Below are positions 33,981 to 42,517 of a stretch of 64,000 nt of DNA, piece by piece (within the stretch, counting starts at the first letter, position 1; every line of letters begins with the position of its first letter). Location: NCBI GenBank assembly GCA_963793825.1, contig CAWCBE010000012.1, forward strand, positions 681,182 to 745,181, read 5' to 3'. A program made the translations under genes and the position numbers. A model generated the notes under the pieces. It had not been told where the DNA came from, made no database searches, and saw nothing but the letters and a program-made list of their open reading frames with translations. The stretch is from RYN-230 sp963793825. GTDB lineage: Bacteria; Actinomycetota; Actinomycetes; Streptosporangiales; Streptosporangiaceae.

Positions 33981-35099
33981 CTAGCAGATCTTGTGGATCC
34001 AGCCGTAAGGGTCAGGCCGCTGGCCGTACTGGATGCCGACCAGTTCCTCGCGCAGGCGCATGGTGACCGGCCCAGGGGTGCCGTCCCCGATCGTCCACCC
34101 GCCATCGGCGCTCTTGACCTTGCCAACCGGCGTGATCACCGCGGCGGTACCGCAGGCGAAGACCTCGGTCAGCTCACCGGACGCGCACCCATCGCGCCAC
34201 TGGTCGGCGGTGATCTTGCCTTCCTCGGTGCGGAAGCCCAGGTCGGGGCCGAGCTTGAGCAGTGAGTCGCGGGTGATGCCGGGCAGCATGGTGCCGGTCA
34301 GCGCGGGGGTCATGATCCGCGCCTGGGAACCCGTCCCGTAGACGAAGAACAGGTTCATCCCGCCCATCTCCTCGACCCAGCGACGTTCCACCGCGTCCAG
34401 CCACACCACCTGGTCACAGCCGCTCGCGGTGGCCTGCATCTGGCCGGCGAAGGCCGCCGCGTAGTTGCCGCCGCACTTGGCCTCGCCGGTGCCGCCCGGC
34501 GCCGCCCGGGTGTACTCCCTGGACAGCCAGACCGAGACCGGCTTGATGCCGCCCTTGAAGTAGGCCGCGGCCGGCGAGGCGATGACCGTGTAGAGGTACT
34601 CCGAGGATGGCCGGTTCACGCCCAGCCCCCGCTGTGTAGCGATCATGAACGGCCGCAGGTAGAGGCTGTGCCCCTCGGTCGAGGGCACCCAGTCGCGGTC
34701 CTGGCCGACCAGCAGCTCGATGGACCGCAGGAAGGCCGCCTCGGGCAGTTCCGGCATGGCCAGCCGGGCCGCGGAGCGGTTGAACCGGGCCGCATTGGCG
34801 CCCGGCCGGAACGCGACGACCGGCCCGGGACCCTGCCGGTACGCCTTCAGGCCCTCGAAGATCTCCTGCGCGTAATGGAACACCGCGGTGGCCGGCTCCA
34901 GCGTCAGCGGGCCGTAAGGCTCCAGCCTGCCGTCGTGCCAGCCCCGGTCCGCCGACCAGCGCAGGGTGACCATGTGATCGGTGAATACCTCACCGAAGCC
35001 CGGATCGGCCAGGATCCGCTCCCGCTCCGGCGCGGGAACGGGCGCACCGCCAGGGCGGATGTCGAAGGCGATCTCGGTATTCAGGCTTGCCGTCATCAC
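33981..35099 (-). CDS. ilvE: Branched-chain amino acid aminotransferase
   Basis: This 372-residue PLP enzyme performs the last step of Val, Leu and Ile synthesis. It has the class IV pattern: TDHMVTLRWSADRGWHDGRLEPYGPLTLEPATAVFHYAQEIFEGLKAYR, RPFMIATQRGLGV, EAKCGGNYAAAF and GTAAVITPVGKV. Length and motif order match the large bacterial BCAT type. It lies 187 nt after leuB on the same strand. No leader peptide was seen before it. Confidence 0.95.
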   Translation of the reverse strand: MMTASLNTEIAFDIRPGGAPVPAPERERILADPGFGEVFTDHMVTLRWSADRGWHDGRLEPYGPLTLEPATAVFHYAQEIFEGLKAYRQGPGPVVAFRPGANAARFNRSAARLAMPELPEAAFLRSIELLVGQDRDWVPSTEGHSLYLRPFMIATQRGLGVNRPSSEYLYTVIASPAAAYFKGGIKPVSVWLSREYTRAAPGGTGEAKCGGNYAAAFAGQMQATASGCDQVVWLDAVERRWVEEMGGMNLFFVYGTGSQARIMTPALTGTMLPGITRDSLLKLGPDLGFRTEEGKITADQWRDGCASGELTEVFACGTAAVITPVGKVKSADGGWTIGDGTPGPVTMRLREELVGIQYGQRPDPYGWIHKIC

Positions 35100-35286
35100 A
35101 GGTCCCTCCTCATGCCCGGCGCAGCCAGGCCGCGCGGCGGGGCATCGTCACCCCGGCGTCGCGGCGGGCGGCAGGCCCGCCGTGACCATGTTGTCCTGCC
35201 GCGCGGCCAGCACGCGGCTTCCGTCCTCGCGCCGCGCCGTCCGGCGCAGCCAGGCGGGTCCGCGGCCGTTGGCCGGCCGGACGCGC

Positions 35287-36333
35287 CTACCCGGCTACTC
35301 GCTCGGCGATATCGTCGCCGATCTCCGGAGTAACCCGGGCTGCCCAGGCGCCCTGCCGTTCGACAAGGTCATCGGCCACTGCCTGCTCAATACGGGCCGC
35401 CTCGCTGGTCAGGCCGAGGTGCTCGCAGAGCATGGCCACCGACAAGATGGCCGCGGTGGGGTCGGCCTTCTGCTTGCCGGCGATGTCCGGCGCGCTGCCG
35501 TGCACCGGCTCGAACATGCTCGGCGCGGTCCGTTCCGGGTTGATGTTCCCGCTCGCGGCCAGCCCGATACCGCCGGCCACCGCGGCACCGAGGTCGGTCA
35601 GGATGTCACCGAAGAGGTTGTCGGTCACCACGACGCCGAACCGCTCCGGCTGGGTGACCAGGTACATGCAGGCGGCGTCCACGTGGCAGTAGTCCACCGA
35701 GATGGTGGTGAACTCCTTGGCCAGCGAGTCCACGGTGCGCTGCCACAGGTCCCCGGCGTACGCCAGCACGTTGGTCTTGTGCACCAGGGTGAGCCTGCGG
35801 TCCGGGCGTTCCGCGGCTCGCTCGAAGGCGTACCGGACCACCCGGCGGACCCCGAACGCCGTGTTCAGGCTCTCCTGGGTGGCCACCTCGTCCGGGGTGC
35901 CCTTGCGCAGCACGCCGCCGGCCCCGGCGTAGGGGCCCTCGGTGCCTTCCCGGACCACCAGCATGTTGATCGACTCGGGGCGGACGCTGGACAGCGGCGT
36001 GGCCACTCCGGGATACAGCCGGACCGGCCGCAGGTTCACGTAGTGGTCTAGTTCGAAGCGGAGCCGGAGCAGCAGCCCGCGCTCCAGCACACCGCTCGGC
36101 ACGGAGGGGTCGCCGACCGCCCCGAGCAGGATCGCGTCCTGGCCCCGGATCTCCTCCAGCACCGAGTCGGGCAGCGTCTCCCCGGTGCGGTGCCAGCGCT
36201 GCGCGCCCAGGTCGTAGTTGGCCGCGTCGACCTGAACGCCCGCGGCCTGGAGGACCTTGAGCGCCTCGGCGACGACCTCAGGGCCGATGCCGTCACCGCC
36301 GACGACGGCGAGCTTGATCGCAGAAGATGCCAT
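35287..36333 (-). CDS. leuB: 3-isopropylmalate dehydrogenase
   Basis: This 348-residue enzyme makes the keto acid precursor of leucine. Family motifs: GGDGIGPEVVAEALKVL, LVVREGTEGPYAGAGG, LTLVHKTNVLAYAGDLW, VVTDNLFGDILTDLGAAVAGGIGL and FEPVHGSAPDIAGKQKADP. A TAAAGT box (36340-36345, complementary strand) ends 6 nt before the ATG, so leuB is probably transcribed as a leaderless mRNA even though a small ORF ends 9 nt upstream. Confidence 0.95.
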   Translation of the reverse strand: MASSAIKLAVVGGDGIGPEVVAEALKVLQAAGVQVDAANYDLGAQRWHRTGETLPDSVLEEIRGQDAILLGAVGDPSVPSGVLERGLLLRLRFELDHYVNLRPVRLYPGVATPLSSVRPESINMLVVREGTEGPYAGAGGVLRKGTPDEVATQESLNTAFGVRRVVRYAFERAAERPDRRLTLVHKTNVLAYAGDLWQRTVDSLAKEFTTISVDYCHVDAACMYLVTQPERFGVVVTDNLFGDILTDLGAAVAGGIGLAASGNINPERTAPSMFEPVHGSAPDIAGKQKADPTAAILSVAMLCEHLGLTSEAARIEQAVADDLVERQGAWAARVTPEIGDDIAERVAG

Positions 36334-36339
36334 GCGCGT

Positions 36340-36345
36340 ACTTTA
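36340..36345 (-). promoter_or_regulatory. -10 box of leaderless leuB transcript
   Basis: TAAAGT on the minus strand, with exactly 6 nt to the leuB ATG. It overlaps the last codons of the small upstream ORF. Confidence 0.5.
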
Positions 36346-36615
36346 CTGGCCGGCCACGGCCGGCGACTCGCCTCCGTTGTCCCGGCGGTCCAGGGCGACC
36401 TGGAGGGCATGGGCGGCCTGCCTGGCGGGCACAACCGCCTGGCGGCGGCAGGCGCCCTCACTGCCATCGCGGCCACGGGCCGGCGCGGCCCCGGGCTGGT
36501 TCCACGGGTACATGTCGTACACGGCGTTCTCCAGATGAGCGGCTACACCCGCCCGGCGGCGCGGACTGGCCGGCGGCCGGGGCGTTCCCGGGCCGGGCGC
36601 AAGACGGCGTGCCAT
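36343..36615 (-). CDS. Small hypothetical protein upstream of leuB
   Basis: A 90-codon frame with AGGAG 10 nt before its ATG, ending 9 nt before leuB. The product is Arg/Ala/Pro-rich with a central conserved-looking patch (LENAVYDMYPWNQPGAAPARG). No family is recognised. Placement between serA and leuB and the ribosome site argue for a real gene. Composition bias and the leuB -10 box inside its last codons argue for caution. Confidence 0.4.
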   Translation of the reverse strand: MARRLAPGPGTPRPPASPRRRAGVAAHLENAVYDMYPWNQPGAAPARGRDGSEGACRRQAVVPARQAAHALQVALDRRDNGGESPAVAGQ

Positions 36616-36840
36616 CGGGGTGAGACTCCTGCGGGCGGGCTTACGGCCATCACGCTGCCCCGCACCGGGTGGCCGGCCTGCCCTGATCAGGCCCCGCTAC
36701 GGCAGCTCAAGATGGATACGAAGCGCAGCATTTCGTAGGCCATCCTAGTACTTCAGCGCGGCGCTGTCGCCCCGTCGCAGAAATGTGTCTCTCTTGGTGA
36801 GACAGAACGTGCCAGGCCAGGAACCGCCCGGGTCCCGGGC

Positions 36841-38433
36841 TCAGCGCTCCTCGAGGTCCACGGTCCGCCCGACGACCGCGCCGATGGTCGAGGAGATGTC
36901 GTCCAGGACCACGGCCGGGATAGCGGAATCCACGGACAGCACGATGAGTGCGTCACCGCCGCGGGCGTCCCGGCACACCTGCATGCCGGCGATATTGATG
37001 CCCTCGCTGCCGAGGATCTGGCCCACCGTGCCGACGATCCCGGGCCGGTCGGTGTAGGTGAGGAACACCATGTGCTCGGCCGGCGCGATCTCCATCTCGA
37101 AGCCGTTCACCTCGACCAGCTTCTCCTGCTGCCGCCGCCCGCTGAGGGTGCCGCCGACCGACACCACCTGGCCGTCCGGCATGATGCCGCGCAGCGTTAT
37201 CACGTTCCGCCAGTCCGGGCTCTCGCTCTCGGTCAGCAGGCTGATCTCGACGCTGCGCTCGCTGGCCAGCAGCGGGGCATTGACGTAGGTCACCGGGTCC
37301 TCGACCACGTCCACGAAGACCCCCTTGAGCGCGGCGAGCTCGATCACCCGGACGTCATGGGCGGCCAGCTCGCCGCGCACCTCGACGTCTATCCGGGCCG
37401 CCATCCCGCCGGCCAGCGCGGTGAAGATCCGGCCCAGCTTCTCGGCCAGCGGCAGTCCCGGCTTGACGTCCTCGTCCACCACGCCGCCCTGCACGTTGAC
37501 CGCGTCCGGGACGAACTCGCCCGCCAGGGCCAGCCGGACCGACCTGGCCACCTGGGTGCCGGCCTTCTCCTGCGCCTCGGCCGTGCTCGCCCCCAGGTGC
37601 GGGGTGGCCACCACCGTCGGGAAGTCCAGCAGCGGGTTGCCGGTGGCCGGCTCGGCGCTGAACACGTCGATGGCGGCCCCGGCCACCCGGCCGTCCTTGA
37701 GCGCGACGGCCAGCGCATTCTCGTCGACGATGCCGCCCCGCGCGGCGTTGACGATACGCACGCCCGGCTTGGCCCGGCGCAGTTCCCGGTCCCCGATCAG
37801 GCCGGCTGTCTCGGTGTTCTTCGGCAGGTGCACGCTGATGAAGTCGGACTCGGCCAGCAGCTCGTCCAGGCTGGCCAGCCGGACGCCGAGCTGGGCGGCG
37901 CGGGCCGCCGGCACGTAAGGGTCGTAGGCGATCAGGCGCATCCCGAAGGCGGCCAGCCGCTCGGCCACCAGCACCCCGATCCGGCCCAGCCCGAGGATGC
38001 CGACCACCTTGTCCTGCAGTTCGACCCCGGTGAACGCCGACCGCTGCCACTGGCCGGCCCGCAGCGACGCTGCCGCCTGGGGCACGTTCCGGGCCACCGC
38101 CAGGAGCAGGCCCACCGCGTGCTCGGCCGCGCTGACGATGTTGGAGGTGGGCGCGTTCAGCACCATCACCCCGGCCCGGGTGGCCGCGTCCACATCCACG
38201 TTGTCCAGGCCCACCCCCGCCCGGGCCACCACGCGCAGCCGGGGCGCGCAGGCCAGCGCCTCGGCATCGATCTGGGTCGCGCTGCGCACGATGACCGCGT
38301 CGGCCGCCGGGAGGGCGGCGAGCAGGGCGGCCCGGTCGGCGCCGTCCGCGTAGCGCACATCGAAGTCGGCTTCCAGCTGCCGGATGGCCGCTGGGGAAAG
38401 TTCCTCGGCGATGAGGACGACGGGTGCAGGCAC
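36841..38433 (-). CDS. serA: D-3-phosphoglycerate dehydrogenase
   Basis: This 530-residue, long actinobacterial-type SerA oxidises 3-phosphoglycerate in the first step of serine synthesis. It has the substrate and NAD domains (VVGILGLGRIGVLVAERLAAFGM, DFISVHLPKNTETAGLIG, RIVNAARGGIVDE, ATPHLGASTAEAQEKAG with the catalytic His), an allosteric substrate-binding domain, and a C-terminal ACT domain (MVFLTYTDRPGIVGTVGQILGSEGINIAGMQV) that binds serine. GTG start with AGGGGG upstream. It has its own promoter with a CRP-like site. Confidence 0.96.
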   Translation of the reverse strand: MPAPVVLIAEELSPAAIRQLEADFDVRYADGADRAALLAALPAADAVIVRSATQIDAEALACAPRLRVVARAGVGLDNVDVDAATRAGVMVLNAPTSNIVSAAEHAVGLLLAVARNVPQAAASLRAGQWQRSAFTGVELQDKVVGILGLGRIGVLVAERLAAFGMRLIAYDPYVPAARAAQLGVRLASLDELLAESDFISVHLPKNTETAGLIGDRELRRAKPGVRIVNAARGGIVDENALAVALKDGRVAGAAIDVFSAEPATGNPLLDFPTVVATPHLGASTAEAQEKAGTQVARSVRLALAGEFVPDAVNVQGGVVDEDVKPGLPLAEKLGRIFTALAGGMAARIDVEVRGELAAHDVRVIELAALKGVFVDVVEDPVTYVNAPLLASERSVEISLLTESESPDWRNVITLRGIMPDGQVVSVGGTLSGRRQQEKLVEVNGFEMEIAPAEHMVFLTYTDRPGIVGTVGQILGSEGINIAGMQVCRDARGGDALIVLSVDSAIPAVVLDDISSTIGAVVGRTVDLEER

Positions 38434-38468
38434 GACGATGGCCCCCTAGGACGGACAGCGGAAACGCT

Positions 38469-38498
38469 AGTGTAGCGAAGCTTGTGAAATGTTTCACG
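38469..38498 (-). promoter_or_regulatory. serA promoter with CRP/Fnr-like operator
   Basis: TGTGA-AATGTT-TCACG (38483-38498) fits the TGTGA-N6-TCACA consensus of actinobacterial CRP/GlxR. TACACT (complement of 38469-38474) is a good -10. The site overlaps the -35 region, a position that usually means repression. Confidence 0.55.
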
Positions 38499-38599
38499 AG
38501 CCGCGTTTCCCCGCTGGGCCGGGCAGGCCCCCGGCCAGCCAGGCGAAGGGTGGCGCCGGCCCGGGGCCGTGGCCCGGGACCGGCGCCATCGCCCCCGGC

Positions 38600-39613
38600 T
38601 CAGGAGCCGCTCGTGTCGTCCCCCGAGTCCAGCCAGCTCATCAGGGGCCGCAGCTTCGCCCCGACCTGCTCGATCTGCTCGGCGCGGGACGCCTCGCGGC
38701 GCTTGAGGAAGTTCGGCCGGCCAGCGTCGAACTCCTCGATCAGCTCACGGGTGAACGTGCCGTCCCGGACCTCGGCCAGGATCCGCCGCATCTCCTCCCG
38801 GCTGCGCTCGTCCACCAGCCGGGGCCCGCGGGTGTACCCGCCGAACTCCGCCGTGTCCGAGACCGACCAGTACATCTTGGAGATACCGCCCTCGTACATG
38901 AGGTCCACGATGAGCTTCATCTCGTGCAGGCACTCGAAGTAGGCGATCTCGGGCTGGTAGCCCGCTTCGACCAGGGTGTCGAAACCGGCCTTGATCAGCT
39001 CGGAGACCCCGCCGCACAGCACCGCCTGCTCACCGAAGAGGTCCGTCTCGGTCTCCTCGGCGAACGTGGTGACCAGCGCGCCCGCCCGGGTGCCGCCGAT
39101 CGCCTTGGCGTAGGCCAGGGTGAGCGGCCAGGCGTTGCCGGTGGCATCCTGCGCCACGGCGACCAGCACCGGCACGCCGCGGCCCTCGGCGAACTGGCGG
39201 CGCACCAGGTGGCCGGGTCCCTTGGGGGCCACCATGCAGACATCCACCCCGGCCGGCGGCTGGATGAGCTGGTAGCGGATGTTGAGCCCGTGGGCGAAGA
39301 ACAGGGCGTCGCCGTCTACCAGGCTCGGCTCGATGGCCTCCGCGTACAGCGCCCGCTGCACGTGGTCCGGGGCCAGGACCATGATCAGGTCCGCTTCCTC
39401 GCACGCGTCGCGCGGGGTGAGCACCCGGAGGCCCTCATTGGCCGCGCTCTCCCGGCTCCGGGACCCCTCGGGGAGCCCGACCCGGACGTCCACCCCCGAA
39501 TCGCGCAGCGACAGCGCGTGCGCGTGCCCCTGGCTGCCGTAGCCGAGGATGGCGGCGTGCCGACCCTGGATGACACTGAGGTCGGCGCCGTCGTCATAGA
39601 AGATGTCTGCCAT
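38600..39613 (-). CDS. ilvC: Ketol-acid reductoisomerase
   Basis: This 337-residue class I enzyme (IlvC) performs the second common step of Val/Ile synthesis with NADPH and Mg. Motifs: AILGYGSQGHAHALSLRDSGVDVRVG, MVAPKGPGHLVRRQF, KAIGGTRAG, ETDLFGEQAVLCGG, CLHEMKLIVDLMYEGG and DTAEFGGYTRGPR. The ATG at 39613 (MADIFYDDGADLS) is preferred over the in-frame ATG at 39631 because the family begins MA-IFYD and AAAGGCAGG lies before it. It is third in ilvBNC. Confidence 0.96.
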   Translation of the reverse strand: MADIFYDDGADLSVIQGRHAAILGYGSQGHAHALSLRDSGVDVRVGLPEGSRSRESAANEGLRVLTPRDACEEADLIMVLAPDHVQRALYAEAIEPSLVDGDALFFAHGLNIRYQLIQPPAGVDVCMVAPKGPGHLVRRQFAEGRGVPVLVAVAQDATGNAWPLTLAYAKAIGGTRAGALVTTFAEETETDLFGEQAVLCGGVSELIKAGFDTLVEAGYQPEIAYFECLHEMKLIVDLMYEGGISKMYWSVSDTAEFGGYTRGPRLVDERSREEMRRILAEVRDGTFTRELIEEFDAGRPNFLKRREASRAEQIEQVGAKLRPLMSWLDSGDDTSGS

Positions 39614-39628
39614 GGCCTGCCTTTCACT

Positions 39629-39668
39629 CATTCCCTGAAAAGTTCGCGCATTCCCTGAAAAGTTCGCG
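39629..39668. repeat. Perfect 20-bp tandem duplication between ilvN and ilvC
   Basis: CATTCCCTGAAAAGTTCGCG occurs twice in direct tandem (39629-39648, 39649-39668), filling most of the ilvN-ilvC gap. It may be a slippage product, an RNA-processing or translation-rate element, or a binding site. Confidence 0.8.
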
Positions 39669-39679
39669 GCGCCCGCGCG

Positions 39680-40207
39680 TCACTGGGCCGCGCGGTCCAC
39701 CGGGCGCAGCGCCCGGTCCGTGATCGACCGGCCGCCACGGCCGAGCGCGACCATGCCGGACTGGACGAGTTCCTTGATGCCGAACGGCTCGAGCACCCTG
39801 ATCAGTGCGTCGAGCTTGTCCCGGTTACCGGTGGCCTCGACGGTGACCGCGTCCTGAGCCACGTCCACCACCTTGGCACGGAACAGCGTCACCGTCTCCA
39901 GCACGCGCGACCGGCTTTCCAGGTCAGCCCGGACCTTGATGAGCAGCAGCTCGCGCTGCACCGACGCGGACGGTTCCAGCTCGACGATCTTGAGCACGTT
40001 GATCAGCTTGTTGAGCTGTTTGGTCACCTGCTCCAGCGGATGATCGGCGCAGTCCACCACGATCGTCATCCGGGAGATCTCCGGGTGCTCCGTGGGCCCC
40101 ACGGCGAGTGAGTCGATGTTGAAGCCGCGACGGGAGAACAACCCGGCGATCCGGACGAGCACGCCCGGCTTGTTCTCCACCAGCACCGAGAGAGTATGCC
40201 TGTTCAT
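39680..40207 (-). CDS. ilvN: Acetolactate synthase small (regulatory) subunit
   Basis: The 175-residue protein has an N-terminal ACT domain (HTLSVLVENKPGVLVRIAGLFSRRGFNIDSLAVGPTEHPEISRMTIVV) that binds valine for feedback inhibition, and the C-terminal ALS_ss_C domain (LLIKVRADLESRSRVLETVTLFRAKVVDV). It lies 38 nt after ilvB in the same operon and forms a complex with IlvB. Length is normal. Confidence 0.96.
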   Translation of the reverse strand: MNRHTLSVLVENKPGVLVRIAGLFSRRGFNIDSLAVGPTEHPEISRMTIVVDCADHPLEQVTKQLNKLINVLKIVELEPSASVQRELLLIKVRADLESRSRVLETVTLFRAKVVDVAQDAVTVEATGNRDKLDALIRVLEPFGIKELVQSGMVALGRGGRSITDRALRPVDRAAQ

Positions 40208-40245
40208 AGTCGGCTCCTGATCGCGAAGGCGGGCCAGCCCCTGGC

Positions 40246-42339
40246 TCATTCGGTCACATCCCAGTCCGGCGCCATGTCCCGCGCCACGATGATGTCGTCG
40301 TTGCTGGTGCCGGCGGCCACCATCGGCCACACCATGGCGTCCCGGTGCACGATGAAGTCCACCACGACTGGCCGGTCGTTGATCTTCATGGCCTCTTCGA
40401 TCACGGAGTCCACGCTGGCCGCGTCCTCGCAGCGCAGCCCGACGCAGCCGTAGGCCTCGGCCAGCTTGACGAAGTCCGGGATGCGGGTGCCGCCGGCTGC
40501 GGCGGGATCGCGGCGCGGGGGGGCCTGGAGGCTGAGCGCCTCGTCGTAGGTCTGGGCCACCCGGTCCAGGTCGGTGTTGGAGTACCGCTCGTTGTAGAAC
40601 AGCGTCTGCCACTGCCGGACCATGCCGAGGTTGCCGTTGTTGATGATGGCGATCTTGACGGGGATGCCCTCGACCGCGCAGGTGGCCAGTTCCTGGTTGG
40701 TCATCTGGAAGCAGCCGTCGCCGTCGATGGCCCACACGCACTCTGCCGGGGTGCCGACCTTCGCGCCCATCGCGGCGGGCACTGCGTAGCCCATCGTGCC
40801 CGCGCCGCCGGAGTTCAGCCAGTGGCCGGGCCGCTCGTGGCTGATGAACTGGGCCGCCCACATCTGGTGCTGGCCCACTCCGGCCACGTACACCGCGTCC
40901 GGGCCGGCGATCTGCCCGATGCGCTCAATGACGTACTGCGGGGCCAGCGAGCCGTCCGCGGGCTGGTCGTAGCCGAGCGGGTAGGTGCTCCGCCAGGCAT
41001 CCACCTGGGACCACCACGCGGTCAGGTCCGGCTGGCGCCCCGCTGCGTGCTCGGCCTGCACCGCGCCGATCAGTTCGGTGATCACCTCACGGCAGTCGCC
41101 GACGATCGGGACGTCGGCCCGCCGGTTCTTAGAGATCTCCGCTGGGTCGATGTCCGCGTGCACCACCGCCGCGCCCGGCGCGAAGCTGTCCAGCTTCCCG
41201 GTCACCCGGTCGTCGAAGCGGGCCCCGAGCGCGATGAGCAGGTCGGACTTCTGCAGCGCGCCGACCGCGGCCACCGTGCCGTGCATCCCGGGCATGCCCA
41301 GGTTCTGCCGGTGGCTGCCGGGGAAGCCGCCGCGTGCCATCAGCGTGGTGACCACCGGGATCCCGGTCAGCTCGGCCAGTTCCAGGAGTTCCCGGCTGGC
41401 GCCTGCCTTGATCACGCCGCCGCCCACGTAGAGCACCGGGCGGGTCGCCTCGGCGATCAGCCGGGCCGCCTCCCGGACCTGCCGGGAGTGCGGCCGGGTG
41501 ACGGGGTGGTAGCCGGGCAGGTCGAAGGTGGGGGGCCAGCGGAACTCGGTGCTCGCCTGCAGCGCGTCCTTGGCCACGTCGACCAGTACCGGGCCGGGCC
41601 GGCCGGTGGAGGCCACGTGGAACGCCTCGGCCACCGTCCGGGCGATGTCCTCGGCCTTGGTGACGAGGAAGTTGTGCTTGGTGACAGGCAGGGTGATGCC
41701 GGAGATGTCGGCCTCCTGGAACCCGTCCGTGCCAATCAGGGTGCTGGGAATCTGGCCGGTGATGGCCACCACCGGGACCGAGTCCATGTACGCGTCGGAC
41801 AGCGGGGTGACCAGGTTGGTGGCGCCCGGCCCCGAGGTGGCCATGCACACCCCCGGCCGCCCGGTGACCTGCGCATAGCCGGTCGCGGCATGCCCGGCGC
41901 CCTGCTCGTGGCGGACCAGGATGTGCCGGACCGACGAGTCGAACAGCGGGTCGTACAGTGGCAGGATCGCGCCGCCGGGGATGCCGAACACCACGTCCAC
42001 ATTCAGCCGTTCCAGGGCAGCGACGAGCGCCTGTGCCCCGGTCATCCGGGTGCCGGACACGGCGCCCGGCTCCCGGGGCCGCTCGGCCGCGGAAGCCGGC
42101 GCGGGCGCCGCCGGGCTGGCCGGGCCGGGGCGGGCCGGCGGGGTCGCGGCGGGCCGCGCTCCGCTCGCGGCGGCCGCGCCGGAGGCGGCCGGGGCGGGCA
42201 CGCCCGCCGGGCTCGGTGGCTCCGCGGTGTCGCGGGAGGCGCGGGCGGCCAGGTCACGCGGCGTTGGGCCGGCGCTCTTCCGCGCCGGGCTGGCCAATCC
42301 TTGGCCGGGAGTAGCCGGCGCGGTCGTCTGGTCGGTCAT
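40246..42339 (-). CDS. ilvB: Acetolactate synthase large (catalytic) subunit
   Basis: This 697-residue ThDP/FAD enzyme makes acetolactate and acetohydroxybutyrate. Core motifs: VFGIPGGAILPLYDPLF, HEQGAGHAATGYAQVTGRPGVCMATSGPGATNLVTPL (catalytic Glu in HEQGAG), GGGVIKAGASRELLELAEL, and the ThDP motif AIDGDGCFQMTNQELATC with IINNGNLGMVRQWQ. The first 95 or so residues are a Pro/Ala-rich extension not needed for the fold. The operon ilvBNC is controlled by the attenuator upstream (leader with Ile, Leu, Val codons). Confidence 0.96.
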   Translation of the reverse strand: MTDQTTAPATPGQGLASPARKSAGPTPRDLAARASRDTAEPPSPAGVPAPAASGAAAASGARPAATPPARPGPASPAAPAPASAAERPREPGAVSGTRMTGAQALVAALERLNVDVVFGIPGGAILPLYDPLFDSSVRHILVRHEQGAGHAATGYAQVTGRPGVCMATSGPGATNLVTPLSDAYMDSVPVVAITGQIPSTLIGTDGFQEADISGITLPVTKHNFLVTKAEDIARTVAEAFHVASTGRPGPVLVDVAKDALQASTEFRWPPTFDLPGYHPVTRPHSRQVREAARLIAEATRPVLYVGGGVIKAGASRELLELAELTGIPVVTTLMARGGFPGSHRQNLGMPGMHGTVAAVGALQKSDLLIALGARFDDRVTGKLDSFAPGAAVVHADIDPAEISKNRRADVPIVGDCREVITELIGAVQAEHAAGRQPDLTAWWSQVDAWRSTYPLGYDQPADGSLAPQYVIERIGQIAGPDAVYVAGVGQHQMWAAQFISHERPGHWLNSGGAGTMGYAVPAAMGAKVGTPAECVWAIDGDGCFQMTNQELATCAVEGIPVKIAIINNGNLGMVRQWQTLFYNERYSNTDLDRVAQTYDEALSLQAPPRRDPAAAGGTRIPDFVKLAEAYGCVGLRCEDAASVDSVIEEAMKINDRPVVVDFIVHRDAMVWPMVAAGTSNDDIIVARDMAPDWDVTE

Positions 42340-42378
42340 CGCAAGCTTCCTCGTCTACGGTTGGGTCAGTGACGGCAA

Positions 42379-42415
42379 TAAAAAACCCTCGGCGCCTGGG
42401 CAGGCGGACGAGGGT
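42379..42415 (-). terminator. Attenuator terminator of ilvBNC
   Basis: On the minus strand ACCCTCG and CGCCTG pair with CAGGCG and CGAGGGT around a small loop, followed by six T. It lies about 40 nt before the ilvB start and 23 nt after the leader peptide stop. Confidence 0.85.
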
Positions 42416-42437
42416 AGCGCGCGGGCAGCCGGATAAG

Positions 42438-42485
42438 TCAGCTACTCGCGCGCCTGCTGAGTACGAGCGCGGTGATGGGTGACAC
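42438..42485 (-). CDS. ilvBNC leader peptide (Ile/Leu/Val codons)
   Basis: From a GTG start the frame reads MSPITALVLSRRASS and ends in TGA. One Ile, two Leu and one Val codon are clustered, so low charging of any of the three branched-chain tRNAs could stall the ribosome and relieve termination downstream. This is standard for ilvB leaders in actinobacteria. Confidence 0.75.
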   Translation of the reverse strand: MSPITALVLSRRASS

Positions 42486-42517
42486 GGATCTAACTCTGGC
42501 TCAGACCGGGCCCGGCG

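Noticed and set aside
40345..42372. 675-codon plus-strand frame antisense to ilvB
   Set aside because: His/Arg/Gly-rich shadow of a high-GC gene; no domain resemblance. The same applies to the long antisense frames over serA, gatA, ligA and the GGDEF genes.
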